Under the pieces are notes generated by a model. The model was not told the origin of the DNA. It was given only the letters and a program-made list of their open reading frames with translations, and ran no database searches. From NCBI RefSeq assembly GCF_047121295.1, contig NZ_CP139447.1:558001-622000 (forward strand): 64,000 nucleotides of DNA, in the 5' to 3' direction. Positions 56,542 through 64,000 of the stretch are shown here, in pieces (within the stretch, counting starts at the first letter, position 1; every line of letters begins with the position of its first letter). Source of the stretch: Longispora sp047121295. Lineage in GTDB: Bacteria > Actinomycetota > Actinomycetes > Mycobacteriales > Micromonosporaceae. The translations under genes and the position numbers were made by a program.

Positions 56542-56997
56542 CTAGTAGCCCGAGCTCGACGACGCGCCGAGGCCGATCACGACGAGGGCGCCGTAGCAGA
56601 CGCAGCTGAGGACCCACACGCTCGCACCGACGATCGTTGCGATCTTGGCCCACTTCTTCGCGCCCTCGGACGCGACCTGGGCACCGGCGTAGTCGCCGGC
56701 GGCCAGCAGGCTGTTGACCTTCGAGGCGTTGATGATGGCCGGGATCGCCAGCGGCCAGAACAGGAAGATCGAGATGATCGCCCAGGCCATGTGGTTCTTG
56801 ATCTCGCCGGTCGGCGCGGGCTGGCCGTAGGCGGGCTGGCCGTAGGGCTGGCCGTACTGCGGCTGCTGCTGGGCCGCGTACGGGTCCTGGCCGTAGCCGG
56901 GCTGCGGCTGGCCGTACTGCGGCTGCTGGCCGTACGGGGGCTGCTGCGGCTGCTGCCCGTACGGCGGCTGGTTCGGGTCCTGGTTGGGGTAACCCAT
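56542..56997 (-). CDS. CD225/dispanin-like membrane protein, copy 1
   Basis: 151 residues: a Tyr/Gln/Pro-rich N-terminus (QPQYGQPQPGYGQ repeats, about 10-60) and a two-helix CD225-like domain (AWAIISIFLFWPLAIPAIINASKV, GASVWVLSCVCYGALVVIG). The domain is related to interferon-induced transmembrane proteins. ATG 56997 with AGGAG upstream. Its central 68 bp are identical to the neighbouring gene, evidence of recent duplication or gene conversion. Confidence 0.82.
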   Translation of the reverse strand: MGYPNQDPNQPPYGQQPQQPPYGQQPQYGQPQPGYGQDPYAAQQQPQYGQPYGQPAYGQPAPTGEIKNHMAWAIISIFLFWPLAIPAIINASKVNSLLAAGDYAGAQVASEGAKKWAKIATIVGASVWVLSCVCYGALVVIGLGASSSSGY

Positions 56998-57078
56998 CGG
57001 GGGTGGACTCCTCGTGCGGAAGACAGGGGTTGCGACGTGCGCAGCGTACCCGCACGTCGCCACCGCCTACTAGCCGCT

Positions 57079-57357
57079 TTAGCTGGTCGAGCCCGAGAGC
57101 ATGCTCATGCCGCTACCGAAGATGCAGCAGAGGATCCAGATGACCCAGAGGGCGCCGCCGACGATGAGCGCGATCTTCGACCACTTCTTCGAGTCGGTGG
57201 AGGCCTGCTGCGCGCTGGCGTAGTCGCCCGCCGCGAGGAAGCCGTTGACCTTCGAGGCGTTGATGATGGCCGGGATCGCCAGCGGCCAGAACAGGAAGAT
57301 CGAGATGATCGACATGGTCATGTTGTTGTCGATCTGCGGGGGCTGGTTCGGCTGCAT
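57079..57357 (-). CDS. CD225/dispanin-like membrane protein, copy 2
   Basis: 92 residues: a short N-terminus (MQPNQPPQIDNN), then the same two-helix CD225 domain (IISIFLFWPLAIPAIINASK, IVGGALWVIWILCCIFG). Lacks the Gln/Tyr-rich tail of copy 1. ATG 57357 with AAGGAG 5 nt upstream. Function unknown. Confidence 0.82.
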   Translation of the reverse strand: MQPNQPPQIDNNMTMSIISIFLFWPLAIPAIINASKVNGFLAAGDYASAQQASTDSKKWSKIALIVGGALWVIWILCCIFGSGMSMLSGSTS

Positions 57358-57481
57358 CGTTACTCCTTGTGGGGCGTTCGGTGAATACAAGGTAGGGACA
57401 TGTCGGCCCTGGGTCCGGGTTCGGTCAGCAACCCGACTAGGGTGAGGACGAACCGACGTGTCACCTGCGAGGAGTCCTGCT

Positions 57482-58087
57482 GTGGCCGCCCGTCTCGTCC
57501 TCCTGCTGTCCGGAACAGGCAGCAACCTGGCCGCCATGATAGAGGCCTGTGCCAACCCCGCGTACGGTGCGCGGATCGTCGCTGTTGGTGCTGACCGGCC
57601 CGGGGCCAGGGGGCTGGAGATCGCCGCCGCCGCCGGCATCCCGACCTTCGTGGAGGTCGTCAAGGACCACCCGACCCGCGAGGACTGGGACGCCGCCCTC
57701 ACCGCGCACGTCGCCGGGTACGAGCCGGACCTCGTCGTGTCCGTCGGGTTCCTCAAGCTCGTCGGGAAGTCCTTCCTGGAGCGCTTCGGCGACCGCTACA
57801 TCAACACGCACAACGCGCTGCTGCCGGCGTTCCCCGGGATCCACGGCCCGCGTGACGCGCTGGAGTACGGCGTCCGGCTGGCGGGCGCCACACTGTTCTT
57901 CGTCGACTCCGGCGTCGACACCGGGCCGATCATCGCCCAGGTCGCCGTGCCCGTCGAGCTCGACGACACCGAGGACTCCCTCACCGAGCGGATCAAGGTC
58001 GCCGAGAGGGCGCAGCTCGTTGAGTACGTAGGAAGGCTGGTCCGCGAGGGCTGGACCATCTCAGGCAGAAAGGTGTACATCCCGTGA
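57482..58087 (+). CDS. purN: Phosphoribosylglycinamide formyltransferase
   Basis: Third step of de novo purine synthesis, 10-formyl-THF dependent. The 201-residue product has the GAR-binding loop LLSGTGSNLAAMIEA, the catalytic NTHNALLPAFPGIHG (Asn, His), and FVDSGVDTGPII (Asp). GTG 57482 is preferred, with GAGGAG upstream; GTG 57458 is the alternative. TAGGGT at 57437 is a possible -10. The stop overlaps the purH start (GTGA). Confidence 0.95.
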   Translation: MAARLVLLLSGTGSNLAAMIEACANPAYGARIVAVGADRPGARGLEIAAAAGIPTFVEVVKDHPTREDWDAALTAHVAGYEPDLVVSVGFLKLVGKSFLERFGDRYINTHNALLPAFPGIHGPRDALEYGVRLAGATLFFVDSGVDTGPIIAQVAVPVELDDTEDSLTERIKVAERAQLVEYVGRLVREGWTISGRKVYIP

Positions 58088-59628
58088 GGCAGCCGATCCG
58101 TCGGGCACTCATCTCCGTCTACGACAAGACCGGCCTCTCCGAGCTGGCCCGGGCGCTGGGCGCGGCGGGCGTCGAGATCGTCTCGACCGGTTCGACGGCG
58201 AACACGATCGAGGCCGCCGGTGTCGCCGTGACCCGGGTCGAGGAGCTGACCGGCTTCCCCGAGTGCCTGGACGGCCGGGTGAAGACCCTGCACCCGAAGG
58301 TGCACGCCGGCCTGCTCGCCGACCGGCGGCTGGACACGCACGTCCAGCAGCTCGAGGACCTCAAGATCGAGCCGTTCGACCTTCTGGTCAGCAATCTGTA
58401 CCCCTTCGAGCGGACCGTCGTCTCCGGCGCCTCCGTCGACGAGTGCATCGAGCAGATCGACATCGGCGGCCCGGCCATGGTCCGCAGCTCCGCGAAGAAC
58501 CACGCGAACGTCGCGGTCGTGACCTCGCCGGCGTTCTACCCGCAGCTGATCGAGGCGGTCGCGGCCGGCGGGCTCACCCTGGCCGAGCGCCAGCAGCTCG
58601 CCGTCGAGGCGTTCCGGCACACCGCCGCCTACGACGTGGCCGTCGCCTCCTGGATGGGCAGCGTCATCGCCCCGCCGGCCGACACCGCGTTCCCGGTCTG
58701 GATCGGCGGGACCTGGGACCGCACGGCCGTCCTGCGCTACGGCGAGAACCCGCACCAGCACGCGGCCCTGTACAGCCATGGCCGAGGCGGCCTCGCCACC
58801 GCCGAGCAGCTGGCCGGCAAGGAGATGTCCTACAACAACTACCTGGACACCGACGCCGCCTGGCGGGCCGCGAACGACCACGAGGCCCCGTGCGTCGCGA
58901 TCATCAAGCACCAGAACCCGTGCGGGATCGCGGTCGCCGACGACGTGGCCACGGCGCACGCCCTCGCCAACGCCTGCGACCCGATGAGCGCCTTCGGCGG
59001 CGTGATCGCCGTGAACCGGACGGTCACCGAGGCGATGGCCCGGCAGGTCGCCGACGTGTTCACCGAGGTCATCGTGGCCCCGGCGTTCGAGGACGCGGCC
59101 GTGGAGCTGCTGAAGGCCCGCAAGACGCTGCGGATCCTCGTGATCGGCTCGGACCCGGCCGGGCCGGTGGAGTCCCGGCCGATCTCCGGCGGGGTGCTGC
59201 TGCAAACCGTCGACCGGATCGACGCCCCGGGCGACTCCCCGGCGAACTGGACGCTCGCGACTGGTGCGCCGGCCGACGCCGACACGCTCCGGGATCTGGA
59301 GTTCGCCTGGCGGGCGGTCCGGGCCGTGAAGTCCAACGCGATCCTGCTCGCCAAGGGCGGCGCGACGGTCGGCGTCGGGATGGGCCAGGTCAACCGGGTC
59401 GACTCGGCGAAGCTGGCCGTCACCCGGGCCGGTGACCGGGCCGCCGGTTCCGCCGCCGCGTCGGACGCGTTCTTCCCGTTCCCGGACGGCCTCCAGGTGC
59501 TGCTCGACGCCGGGATCACGGCCGTCGTGCAGCCGGGGGGTTCGAAGAACGACCCCGCGGTGATCGCGGCCGCCGAGGCAGCGGGCATCACCCTCTATCT
59601 CACGGGGACCCGGCACTTCTTCCACTAA
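58084..59628 (+). CDS. purH: Bifunctional AICAR transformylase / IMP cyclohydrolase
   Basis: Last two steps of IMP synthesis. The 514-residue protein has the MGS-like cyclohydrolase domain (RRALISVYDKTGLSELARAL, STGSTANTI, KTLHPKVHAGLL) and the AICAR transformylase domain (RYGENPHQHAA, IKHQNPCGIAV, SDAFFPFPDGLQ, GGSKNDPAVI). GTG start overlapping purN by 4 bp. Feeds IMP to guaB/guaA, also in this window. Confidence 0.97.
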   Translation: MRQPIRRALISVYDKTGLSELARALGAAGVEIVSTGSTANTIEAAGVAVTRVEELTGFPECLDGRVKTLHPKVHAGLLADRRLDTHVQQLEDLKIEPFDLLVSNLYPFERTVVSGASVDECIEQIDIGGPAMVRSSAKNHANVAVVTSPAFYPQLIEAVAAGGLTLAERQQLAVEAFRHTAAYDVAVASWMGSVIAPPADTAFPVWIGGTWDRTAVLRYGENPHQHAALYSHGRGGLATAEQLAGKEMSYNNYLDTDAAWRAANDHEAPCVAIIKHQNPCGIAVADDVATAHALANACDPMSAFGGVIAVNRTVTEAMARQVADVFTEVIVAPAFEDAAVELLKARKTLRILVIGSDPAGPVESRPISGGVLLQTVDRIDAPGDSPANWTLATGAPADADTLRDLEFAWRAVRAVKSNAILLAKGGATVGVGMGQVNRVDSAKLAVTRAGDRAAGSAAASDAFFPFPDGLQVLLDAGITAVVQPGGSKNDPAVIAAAEAAGITLYLTGTRHFFH

Positions 59629-59631
59629 CCT
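59626..59631 (+). promoter_or_regulatory. -10 box for the antiporter gene (leaderless)
   Basis: TAACCT overlaps the purH stop codon and lies 7 nt before GTG 59639. Confidence 0.4.
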
Positions 59632-59638
59632 CGATCAT

Positions 59639-61213
59639 GTGGAAGAGCTGCTCCTGATCGTCGGGCTGGTCGCGACCGTCGTCGCGACCACCGCCCTGGC
59701 CCGACGACTAGGGGTGCTCTCGCCGATCATGCTGCTCGTGGTCGGCATCGTGATCTCGTTCGTGCCGGGGCTGCTGGACATCAAGTTGGCCCCGGAGATG
59801 GTGCTGGTCGGCATCCTGCCGCCCCTGCTGTACGTGGCGGCCGTCGAGACCTCGGTGCCCGACTTCCTGCGCAATCTGCGCCCGATCCTGATGCTCGCGG
59901 TCGGGCACGCGCTGTTCATCGCCGCCGCGGTGGGCCTCACCCTGCACTGGATCGTGCCGGAGGTGCCGCTCCCCGCGGCGTTCGCGTTGGGGGCCATCGT
60001 CGCCCCGCCCGACGCCGTGGCCGCCACGTCGCTGGCCAGCCGGATCGGCCTGCCCCGGCAGACCGTGACGATCCTGGAGGGCGAGAGCCTGGTCAACGAC
60101 GCGACCGCGCTGGTCACGCTGCGGGTCGCGGTCGCGGCGGCCACCGGGCAGGCGCTGTCCGGGCTGGACATCACCCGGACGGCCACGGTCGCGGTGCTGG
60201 GCGGCCTGGCGGTGGGGTTTCTCGGTGCGTACCTGATCAGCTTCCTGCACCGCAAGATCACCAATCCGCTGCTGGACAACTCGTTGTCGCTGCTCACGCC
60301 GTTCCTGGTCTTCATCCCGGCCGAGCAGATCCACGCCTCCGGCGTCGTGGCGGTCGTCGTCACCGGCCTCGTGGTCGGGCACCGCTGGCCCACCCTGATG
60401 TCGGCGGCGTCCCGGCTGCAGATGGAGGCGTTCTGGCGGATGGTCCGGTTCCTGCTGGAGGGCGCCGTCTTCCTGCTGGTCGGCCTCCAGCTGCGCCTGA
60501 TCATCGAGCGGTTGAACACCCCCGTCGGCGTGGTCGTGGAGGCCACCGTCGGGGTCGTCGCGGTCGTGATCGCCGGCAGGTTCCTCTGGGTGTACGCGGG
60601 CACCTACCTCAGCCGCCTGCTCCCCAGGGTGCGGCACCGCACGCCGATGCCCAGCTTCTCGGTGCTCGCCGTGCTGTCCTGGGCGGGCATGCGCGGCGTC
60701 GTCACGCTCGCCGCCGCGCTGAGCCTCCCGGCGCTGGCCTCGGCGACCGGGGACGACGTCGCCCCGCTGCTGACCTGGCTGGCGTTCGCCGTCATCGTGG
60801 TGACCCTGCTGCTGCAGGGCCTGACCCTGCCGCCGCTGGCCCGGCGGCTGAAGCTGCCCCGCGACGATCCGCGCGCCGACGCGCTGGCCGAGGCCGGGGT
60901 GCAGCACGAGGCGGGCAAGGCGGCTCTCGACCGGCTGTACGCGCTGTCGGAGACCGCCCCGGTGCACGTCATCGAGCGGCTGCGCGGCGTGGTGGACTAC
61001 CGGACCAACATGGCCTGGGAGCGGCTGGGCAACTCCGACGGCGAGACCCCGAGCCAGGCGTACTCGCGACTGCGCCGGCAGATGCTCGACGCCGAGCGCG
61101 AGGTGTTCCGGATCGCCCGGGACCAGGGCCGGGTCCCCGAGGAGGTCCTGCGCGCGGCCCAGCGCGACATGGACCTCGAAGAATCCCTCCTCGAACGGAG
61201 ACACGATGAATAG
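59639..61213 (+). CDS. Na+/H+ antiporter, CPA1 (NhaP) family
   Basis: 524 residues: about 12 transmembrane helices in the first ~410, including ALGAIVAPPDAVAATSLA and the ion-site motif EGESLVNDATALV. These are typical of NhaP/NHE proteins; LLEGAVFLLVGLQLR is conserved too. A cytosolic helical tail of about 100 residues follows. Exchanges Na+ (or K+) for H+ for pH and salt homeostasis. The stop overlaps a small zinc-finger gene by 8 bp, so the two are co-translated. Confidence 0.92.
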   Translation: MEELLLIVGLVATVVATTALARRLGVLSPIMLLVVGIVISFVPGLLDIKLAPEMVLVGILPPLLYVAAVETSVPDFLRNLRPILMLAVGHALFIAAAVGLTLHWIVPEVPLPAAFALGAIVAPPDAVAATSLASRIGLPRQTVTILEGESLVNDATALVTLRVAVAAATGQALSGLDITRTATVAVLGGLAVGFLGAYLISFLHRKITNPLLDNSLSLLTPFLVFIPAEQIHASGVVAVVVTGLVVGHRWPTLMSAASRLQMEAFWRMVRFLLEGAVFLLVGLQLRLIIERLNTPVGVVVEATVGVVAVVIAGRFLWVYAGTYLSRLLPRVRHRTPMPSFSVLAVLSWAGMRGVVTLAAALSLPALASATGDDVAPLLTWLAFAVIVVTLLLQGLTLPPLARRLKLPRDDPRADALAEAGVQHEAGKAALDRLYALSETAPVHVIERLRGVVDYRTNMAWERLGNSDGETPSQAYSRLRRQMLDAEREVFRIARDQGRVPEEVLRAAQRDMDLEESLLERRHDE

Positions 61214-61466
61214 CTGCTCCCACCTGGCCGCCCTGGGCGAGTCGATGCCCCTCGCCGTCGACTACTGCGAGGAGTGCGTGGCCGTCGGGAACGCCGACTG
61301 GGTGCACCTGCGTCAGTGCATGGAGTGCGGGCACGTGGCCTGCTGCGACTCGTCGCCGTACCGGCACGCGACCGGGCACTACCAGGGCACCGGGCACCCG
61401 GTGATGCGGTCGGCGCAGCCCGGCGAGACGTGGCGCTGGTGCTACAAGGACGAGGTGCTGGGCTAG
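61206..61466 (+). CDS. UBP-type zinc-finger protein
   Basis: 86 residues with the ZnF-UBP metal ligands: CSHL near the start, YCEEC, CMECGHVACCD, and HYQGTGHPVM (histidines). Stand-alone bacterial UBP zinc fingers often sit next to NhaP antiporters, but their role is unknown. The 8-bp overlap with the antiporter gene suggests they act together. Confidence 0.9.
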   Translation: MNSCSHLAALGESMPLAVDYCEECVAVGNADWVHLRQCMECGHVACCDSSPYRHATGHYQGTGHPVMRSAQPGETWRWCYKDEVLG

Positions 61467-61468
61467 CG

Positions 61469-61661
61469 ATGGACAAGCTGCGCGCGTGGTGGTCGGCCCG
61501 GCAGGGCCTGGACGGTTCGCTGGCCGGGGCCTCGGCGGCGGCGGTGCTGGAGCGGTCCGGCTGGGGCGGTGCGGAGCCGGATCCTCCGGATGCCGCTGAA
61601 CGGTCGGCTGGACACGTCGCGGGCGCCGAGGGTGGCGTATCTGCGGTCTCGGGAAGCCTGA
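61469..61661 (+). pseudogene. Remnant of a winged-helix (YcaQ/AlkZ-like) protein gene
   Basis: An ATG 2 bp after the zinc-finger stop opens MDKLRAWWSARQGLDGSLAG, the N-terminus of winged-helix DNA-binding/AlkZ-like proteins. After about 32 residues the similarity ends. A different frame then reads LDTSRAPRVAYLRSREA and stops at TGA 61659-61661, inside a strong terminator, as an original 3' end would. An internal deletion with a frameshift fits best. The first frame stays open through the antisense folD gene but has no protein-like character there. Confidence 0.5.
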
Positions 61662-61694
61662 GGCCCGCCGCGCGGAGCGCGGCGGGCCTCAGGC
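61656..61694 (+). terminator. Terminator at the end of the antiporter/zinc-finger unit
   Basis: A perfect 17-bp stem (61656-61672 with 61678-61694), 5-nt loop, covering the TGA of the remnant's second frame. Confidence 0.85.
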
Positions 61695-61715
61695 CACCAC
61701 TCGGCCACCCTCCAG

Positions 61716-61768
61716 CCCCAGTCACCGCTGGAAACCGGATGAGGTGTCGCCGTAACCGTCTGATCTAT
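61716..61768 (-). repeat. Dispersed intergenic element, copy C
   Basis: Reverse strand GGTTACGGCGACACCTCAT, CCGGTTTCCAGCGG, TGACTGGGGC, reaching the folD stop codon; one of the three best-matching copies. Confidence 0.78.
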
Positions 61769-62625
61769 CCGCGCTCTGCGCGCTCCACGACATTGGTGAC
61801 CAGGAGCGCGCGGGTCATCGGGCCCACCCCGCCGGGCATCGGCGCCAGGAAGCTGGCCACCTCGCGGACGCCGGGAGCCACGTCCCCGGTGTACCGGCCC
61901 TTGCCGTCCTCACCGACCACCCGGGTGATGCCGACGTCCACGACGACCGCGCCGGGCCGGACCATGTCGGCGGTGAGCAGCCCCGGGTTGCCGGCGGCGA
62001 CGATCACGATGTCGGCCTTCGCGGTGTGCGCGGCCAGGTCGGTCGTGCCGGTGTGGCACAGCGTCACGGTCGCGTTCTCGCTCTTGCGGGTGAGCAGCAG
62101 GCCGAGGGGCCGGCCGACGGTGTTGCCCCGGCCGACGATGACGACCTCGGCGCCCTTGAGCGGCACGTCGTAGCGGCGCAGCAGCTCGACGATGCCGCGC
62201 GGCGTGCAGGGCAGGGGCCCGTCGAAGCCGAGCACGAGCCGGCCGAGGTTGACCGGGTGCAGCCCGTCGGCGTCCTTGTCGGGGTCGATCAGCTCCAGCA
62301 CGCGCTGGGTGTCGATCTGCTTCGGCAGCGGGAGCTGCACGATGTAGCCGTGGCACGTCGGGTCGGCGTTCAGCTCGGCGACGACGGCCTCCACCTGCTC
62401 CTGGGTGGCGTCGGCCGGCAGTTGGCGGGCGATGGACGCGACGCCGACCTCGGCGCAGTCGCGGTGCTTGCCGGCCACGTACGCGTGCGAGCCGGGGTCG
62501 TCGCCGACCAGGATCGTGCCGAGCCCGGGGACGACGCCCCGCTCGGCGAGCTTCGCCACCCGCTGGCGGAGCTCTTCCTTGATCGCCGTGGCGGTGGCCT
62601 TGCCGTCCAGAATTGTCGCGGTCAC
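61765..62625 (-). CDS. folD: Bifunctional methylenetetrahydrofolate dehydrogenase / methenyl-THF cyclohydrolase
   Basis: 286 residues. The NADP-dependent enzyme supplies 10-formyl-THF, used by PurN and PurH in this window. Motifs: catalytic Tyr/Lys region AYVAGKHRDCAEVG, GYIVQLPLPKQID, CTPRGIVELLRRYDV, and the nucleotide loop IVGRGNTVGRPLGLLL. GTG start at 62625. It converges on the antiporter unit and is divergent from the peptide-binding protein gene 87 bp away. Confidence 0.96.
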   Translation of the reverse strand: MTATILDGKATATAIKEELRQRVAKLAERGVVPGLGTILVGDDPGSHAYVAGKHRDCAEVGVASIARQLPADATQEQVEAVVAELNADPTCHGYIVQLPLPKQIDTQRVLELIDPDKDADGLHPVNLGRLVLGFDGPLPCTPRGIVELLRRYDVPLKGAEVVIVGRGNTVGRPLGLLLTRKSENATVTLCHTGTTDLAAHTAKADIVIVAAGNPGLLTADMVRPGAVVVDVGITRVVGEDGKGRYTGDVAPGVREVASFLAPMPGGVGPMTRALLVTNVVERAERG

Positions 62626-62712
62626 ACGGGTGATTCTTCCACGGGCCGCCGCGTGACGAAAACTGGTGTTCTGCCCAGGTCAGTCCGTGTTTCGGCCTAG
62701 CCTGGAAACGCC

Positions 62713-64000
62713 ATGTTCTCTTCACGATCACATAAGCGAGGCATCATGCGGGTCCGCAGAGTCGCCGCCCTGGTTGTCGTACCCGTCATCGCCAGCGTGG
62801 CCCTCGCGGCCTGTGGCGGCGGTGGTTCCGGCAGCAGCGGAGGCACGGTCAGCATCGGGATCGGCGAGCCCAGGTTCATCGTCCCGACGAACACGAACGA
62901 CACGGCCGGCGGCTCGGTGGTCGACGCCCTGTTCACCAACCTGGTGAAGTTCGACGCGAGCAACAAGGCGGTCGAGGACGCTGCCGAGAAGATCAGCACC
63001 ACCGACAGCAAGGTCTGGACGATCAAGCTGCGCGACGGCTGGACCTTCCACAACGGGGACAAGGTCACGGCCGACGACTACATCGCCGCCTGGAACTACG
63101 GCGCCTACGCCCCCAATGCCCAGCAGAACAACACCTTCTTCGCGTCCATCGACGGGTACGCGGCCATGAACCCGGCCGACAAGAACGCCACCCCGACGGC
63201 GAAGGAGCTGTCGGGCCTGAAGAAGGTCAGTGACACCGAGTTCACGGTGACGCTGACGGAGCCGTACGCGGATTTCCGCTCGGTGCTCGGCTACACCGCC
63301 TTCAACCCGATGCCGAAGGTGGCGTTCACCAGCATGGCCACCTACAAGGAGGCCCCGATCGGTCAGGGCCCGTTCAAGATGAAGGGCACCTGGGTCCACG
63401 ACCAGAAGATCGAGGTCGAGGCGTACGACGGCTACAAGGGCACCAAACCCAAGATCAAGGGCGTGAACTTCAAGGTGTACCAGCAGCCCACGGCGCAGTA
63501 CTCCGAGCTGCTGGCGAACACCGTGGACGTGATGACCTCCCTGCCGACCTCCGTACTGTCCAGCGCGAAGGCCGACCTGGGCGACCGGTACAAGACGAGC
63601 CCGAGCTCGTCGTTCACCTTCATCGCGCTGCCGCTGTACAACGCGAAGTTCACGAACGTGGACGTCCGCAAGGCGATCTCGATGGCGATCGACCGCGAGG
63701 AGATCACCAAGGTCGTCTTCAAGGGCGCGCGTACCCCGGCGCACGCGTTCGTGTCCCCGGTGGTGCCCGGCTACCGGGCCGACGCCTGCGGGGAGCCCTG
63801 CAAGTTCGACCCGACCAAGGCCAAGGATCTGCTGACCAAGGCCGGCGGCTTCCCGGGTGGGGCGCTGACGATCACCTACAACGTGGACGGCGACCACAAG
63901 GAGTGGGTGGACGCGGTCTGTAACCAGATCATCAAGAACCTGGGCATCCAGTGCGCCGGGGCCGGCGAGCCGAAGTTCGCCGACCTGCGGACGAAGGCGC
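62713..64000 (+). CDS. ABC peptide/nickel-type solute-binding lipoprotein (family 5), cut by the right edge
   Basis: At least 429 residues, running off the window. ATG 62713 or 62746 gives a lipoprotein signal with lipobox VALAAC, then a Gly/Ser linker. The SBP_bac_5 pattern follows: an early VSIGIGEP strand, VWTIKLRDGWTFHNGDKVTADDYIAAW, PIGQGPFKMKG, and VDVRKAISMAIDREEI. Captures oligopeptides outside the membrane for a dipeptide/oligopeptide ABC importer, whose permeases presumably follow outside the window. TAGCCT (62698-62703) is a possible -10 box, 9 nt before the first ATG. Confidence 0.9.
   Translation, partial: MFSSRSHKRGIMRVRRVAALVVVPVIASVALAACGGGGSGSSGGTVSIGIGEPRFIVPTNTNDTAGGSVVDALFTNLVKFDASNKAVEDAAEKISTTDSKVWTIKLRDGWTFHNGDKVTADDYIAAWNYGAYAPNAQQNNTFFASIDGYAAMNPADKNATPTAKELSGLKKVSDTEFTVTLTEPYADFRSVLGYTAFNPMPKVAFTSMATYKEAPIGQGPFKMKGTWVHDQKIEVEAYDGYKGTKPKIKGVNFKVYQQPTAQYSELLANTVDVMTSLPTSVLSSAKADLGDRYKTSPSSSFTFIALPLYNAKFTNVDVRKAISMAIDREEITKVVFKGARTPAHAFVSPVVPGYRADACGEPCKFDPTKAKDLLTKAGGFPGGALTITYNVDGDHKEWVDAVCNQIIKNLGIQCAGAGEPKFADLRTKA

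Noticed and set aside
61469..62173. Full-length forward protein continuing through the folD antisense region
   Set aside because: After the first 32 residues the translation is low-complexity and lies opposite folD, a clearly real gene; the true end is more likely the out-of-frame TGA within the terminator.

Overview
The window is chromosomal DNA of a very GC-rich actinomycete, most likely a Micromonosporaceae-type organism. The grounds are the extreme G/C bias at third codon positions, many GTG starts, many probable leaderless promoters (TAnnnT boxes 5-10 nt before a start codon), and actinobacterial gene orders: acpS-nnrD-alr-hydrolase-udg-tsaE-tsaB, groES-groEL-shbA(sigD)-rsdA-DUF5319-guaB-guaB3-choD-guaA, and sucC-sucD-perM-purN-purH. 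The family-level assignment is inference; no rRNA is present. I see no tRNA, rRNA, CRISPR array, prophage or insertion sequence.

Layout. 1-8.3 kb: a partial ribbon-helix-helix gene at the left edge, then the acpS/nnrD/alr/tsaEB cluster, interrupted by a reverse block (small protein, rimI, quinone-oxidoreductase-like gene) facing a redox-type HxlR regulator; tsaD is absent where it is expected. 8.4-13.3 kb: an asymmetric two-gene ABC exporter, a small secreted protein and a THUMP-like methyltransferase. 13.3-27.8 kb: groESL with two CIRCE operators, the ShbA/RsdA sigma/anti-sigma pair and the GMP synthesis genes guaB, guaB3 and guaA, with a ChoD-like flavoenzyme, an M4 protease and an MFS/TetR pair between them. 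27.9-37.3 kb: PspC-domain proteins, two tandem double-NUDIX genes, convergent pssA and psd, and a PspC histidine kinase/LuxR regulator pair. 37.4-51.2 kb: mostly surface and secreted proteins (LPXTG proteins, M28 and M4 proteases with P domains, an M23 peptidase), an XRE-TPR regulator, pcrA and an attenuator-controlled chorismate mutase. 51.4-64 kb: a solo B12-binding subunit, sucCD, perM, purN/purH, an Na+/H+ antiporter, a decayed gene, folD and a peptide-binding lipoprotein cut by the right edge.

The most striking signals are non-coding. (i) A 21-residue leader peptide containing FFYY, followed by switching hairpins and an intrinsic terminator, precedes the chorismate mutase gene: a textbook-style Phe/Tyr attenuator. 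(ii) At least eight copies of a roughly 45-bp intergenic element (GGTTACGGC...CCGGTTTCCAGCGG...GGGGC), mostly next to stop codons between convergent genes. (iii) Two copies of a palindromic repeat with GTGATCTTCAYGCACC arms. (iv) A 101-nt near-perfect hairpin between convergent pssA and psd. (v) An XRE-TPR regulator divergent from an M4 protease, with inverted copies of a 17-bp site over both promoter regions, recalling NprR-nprA of Bacillus.
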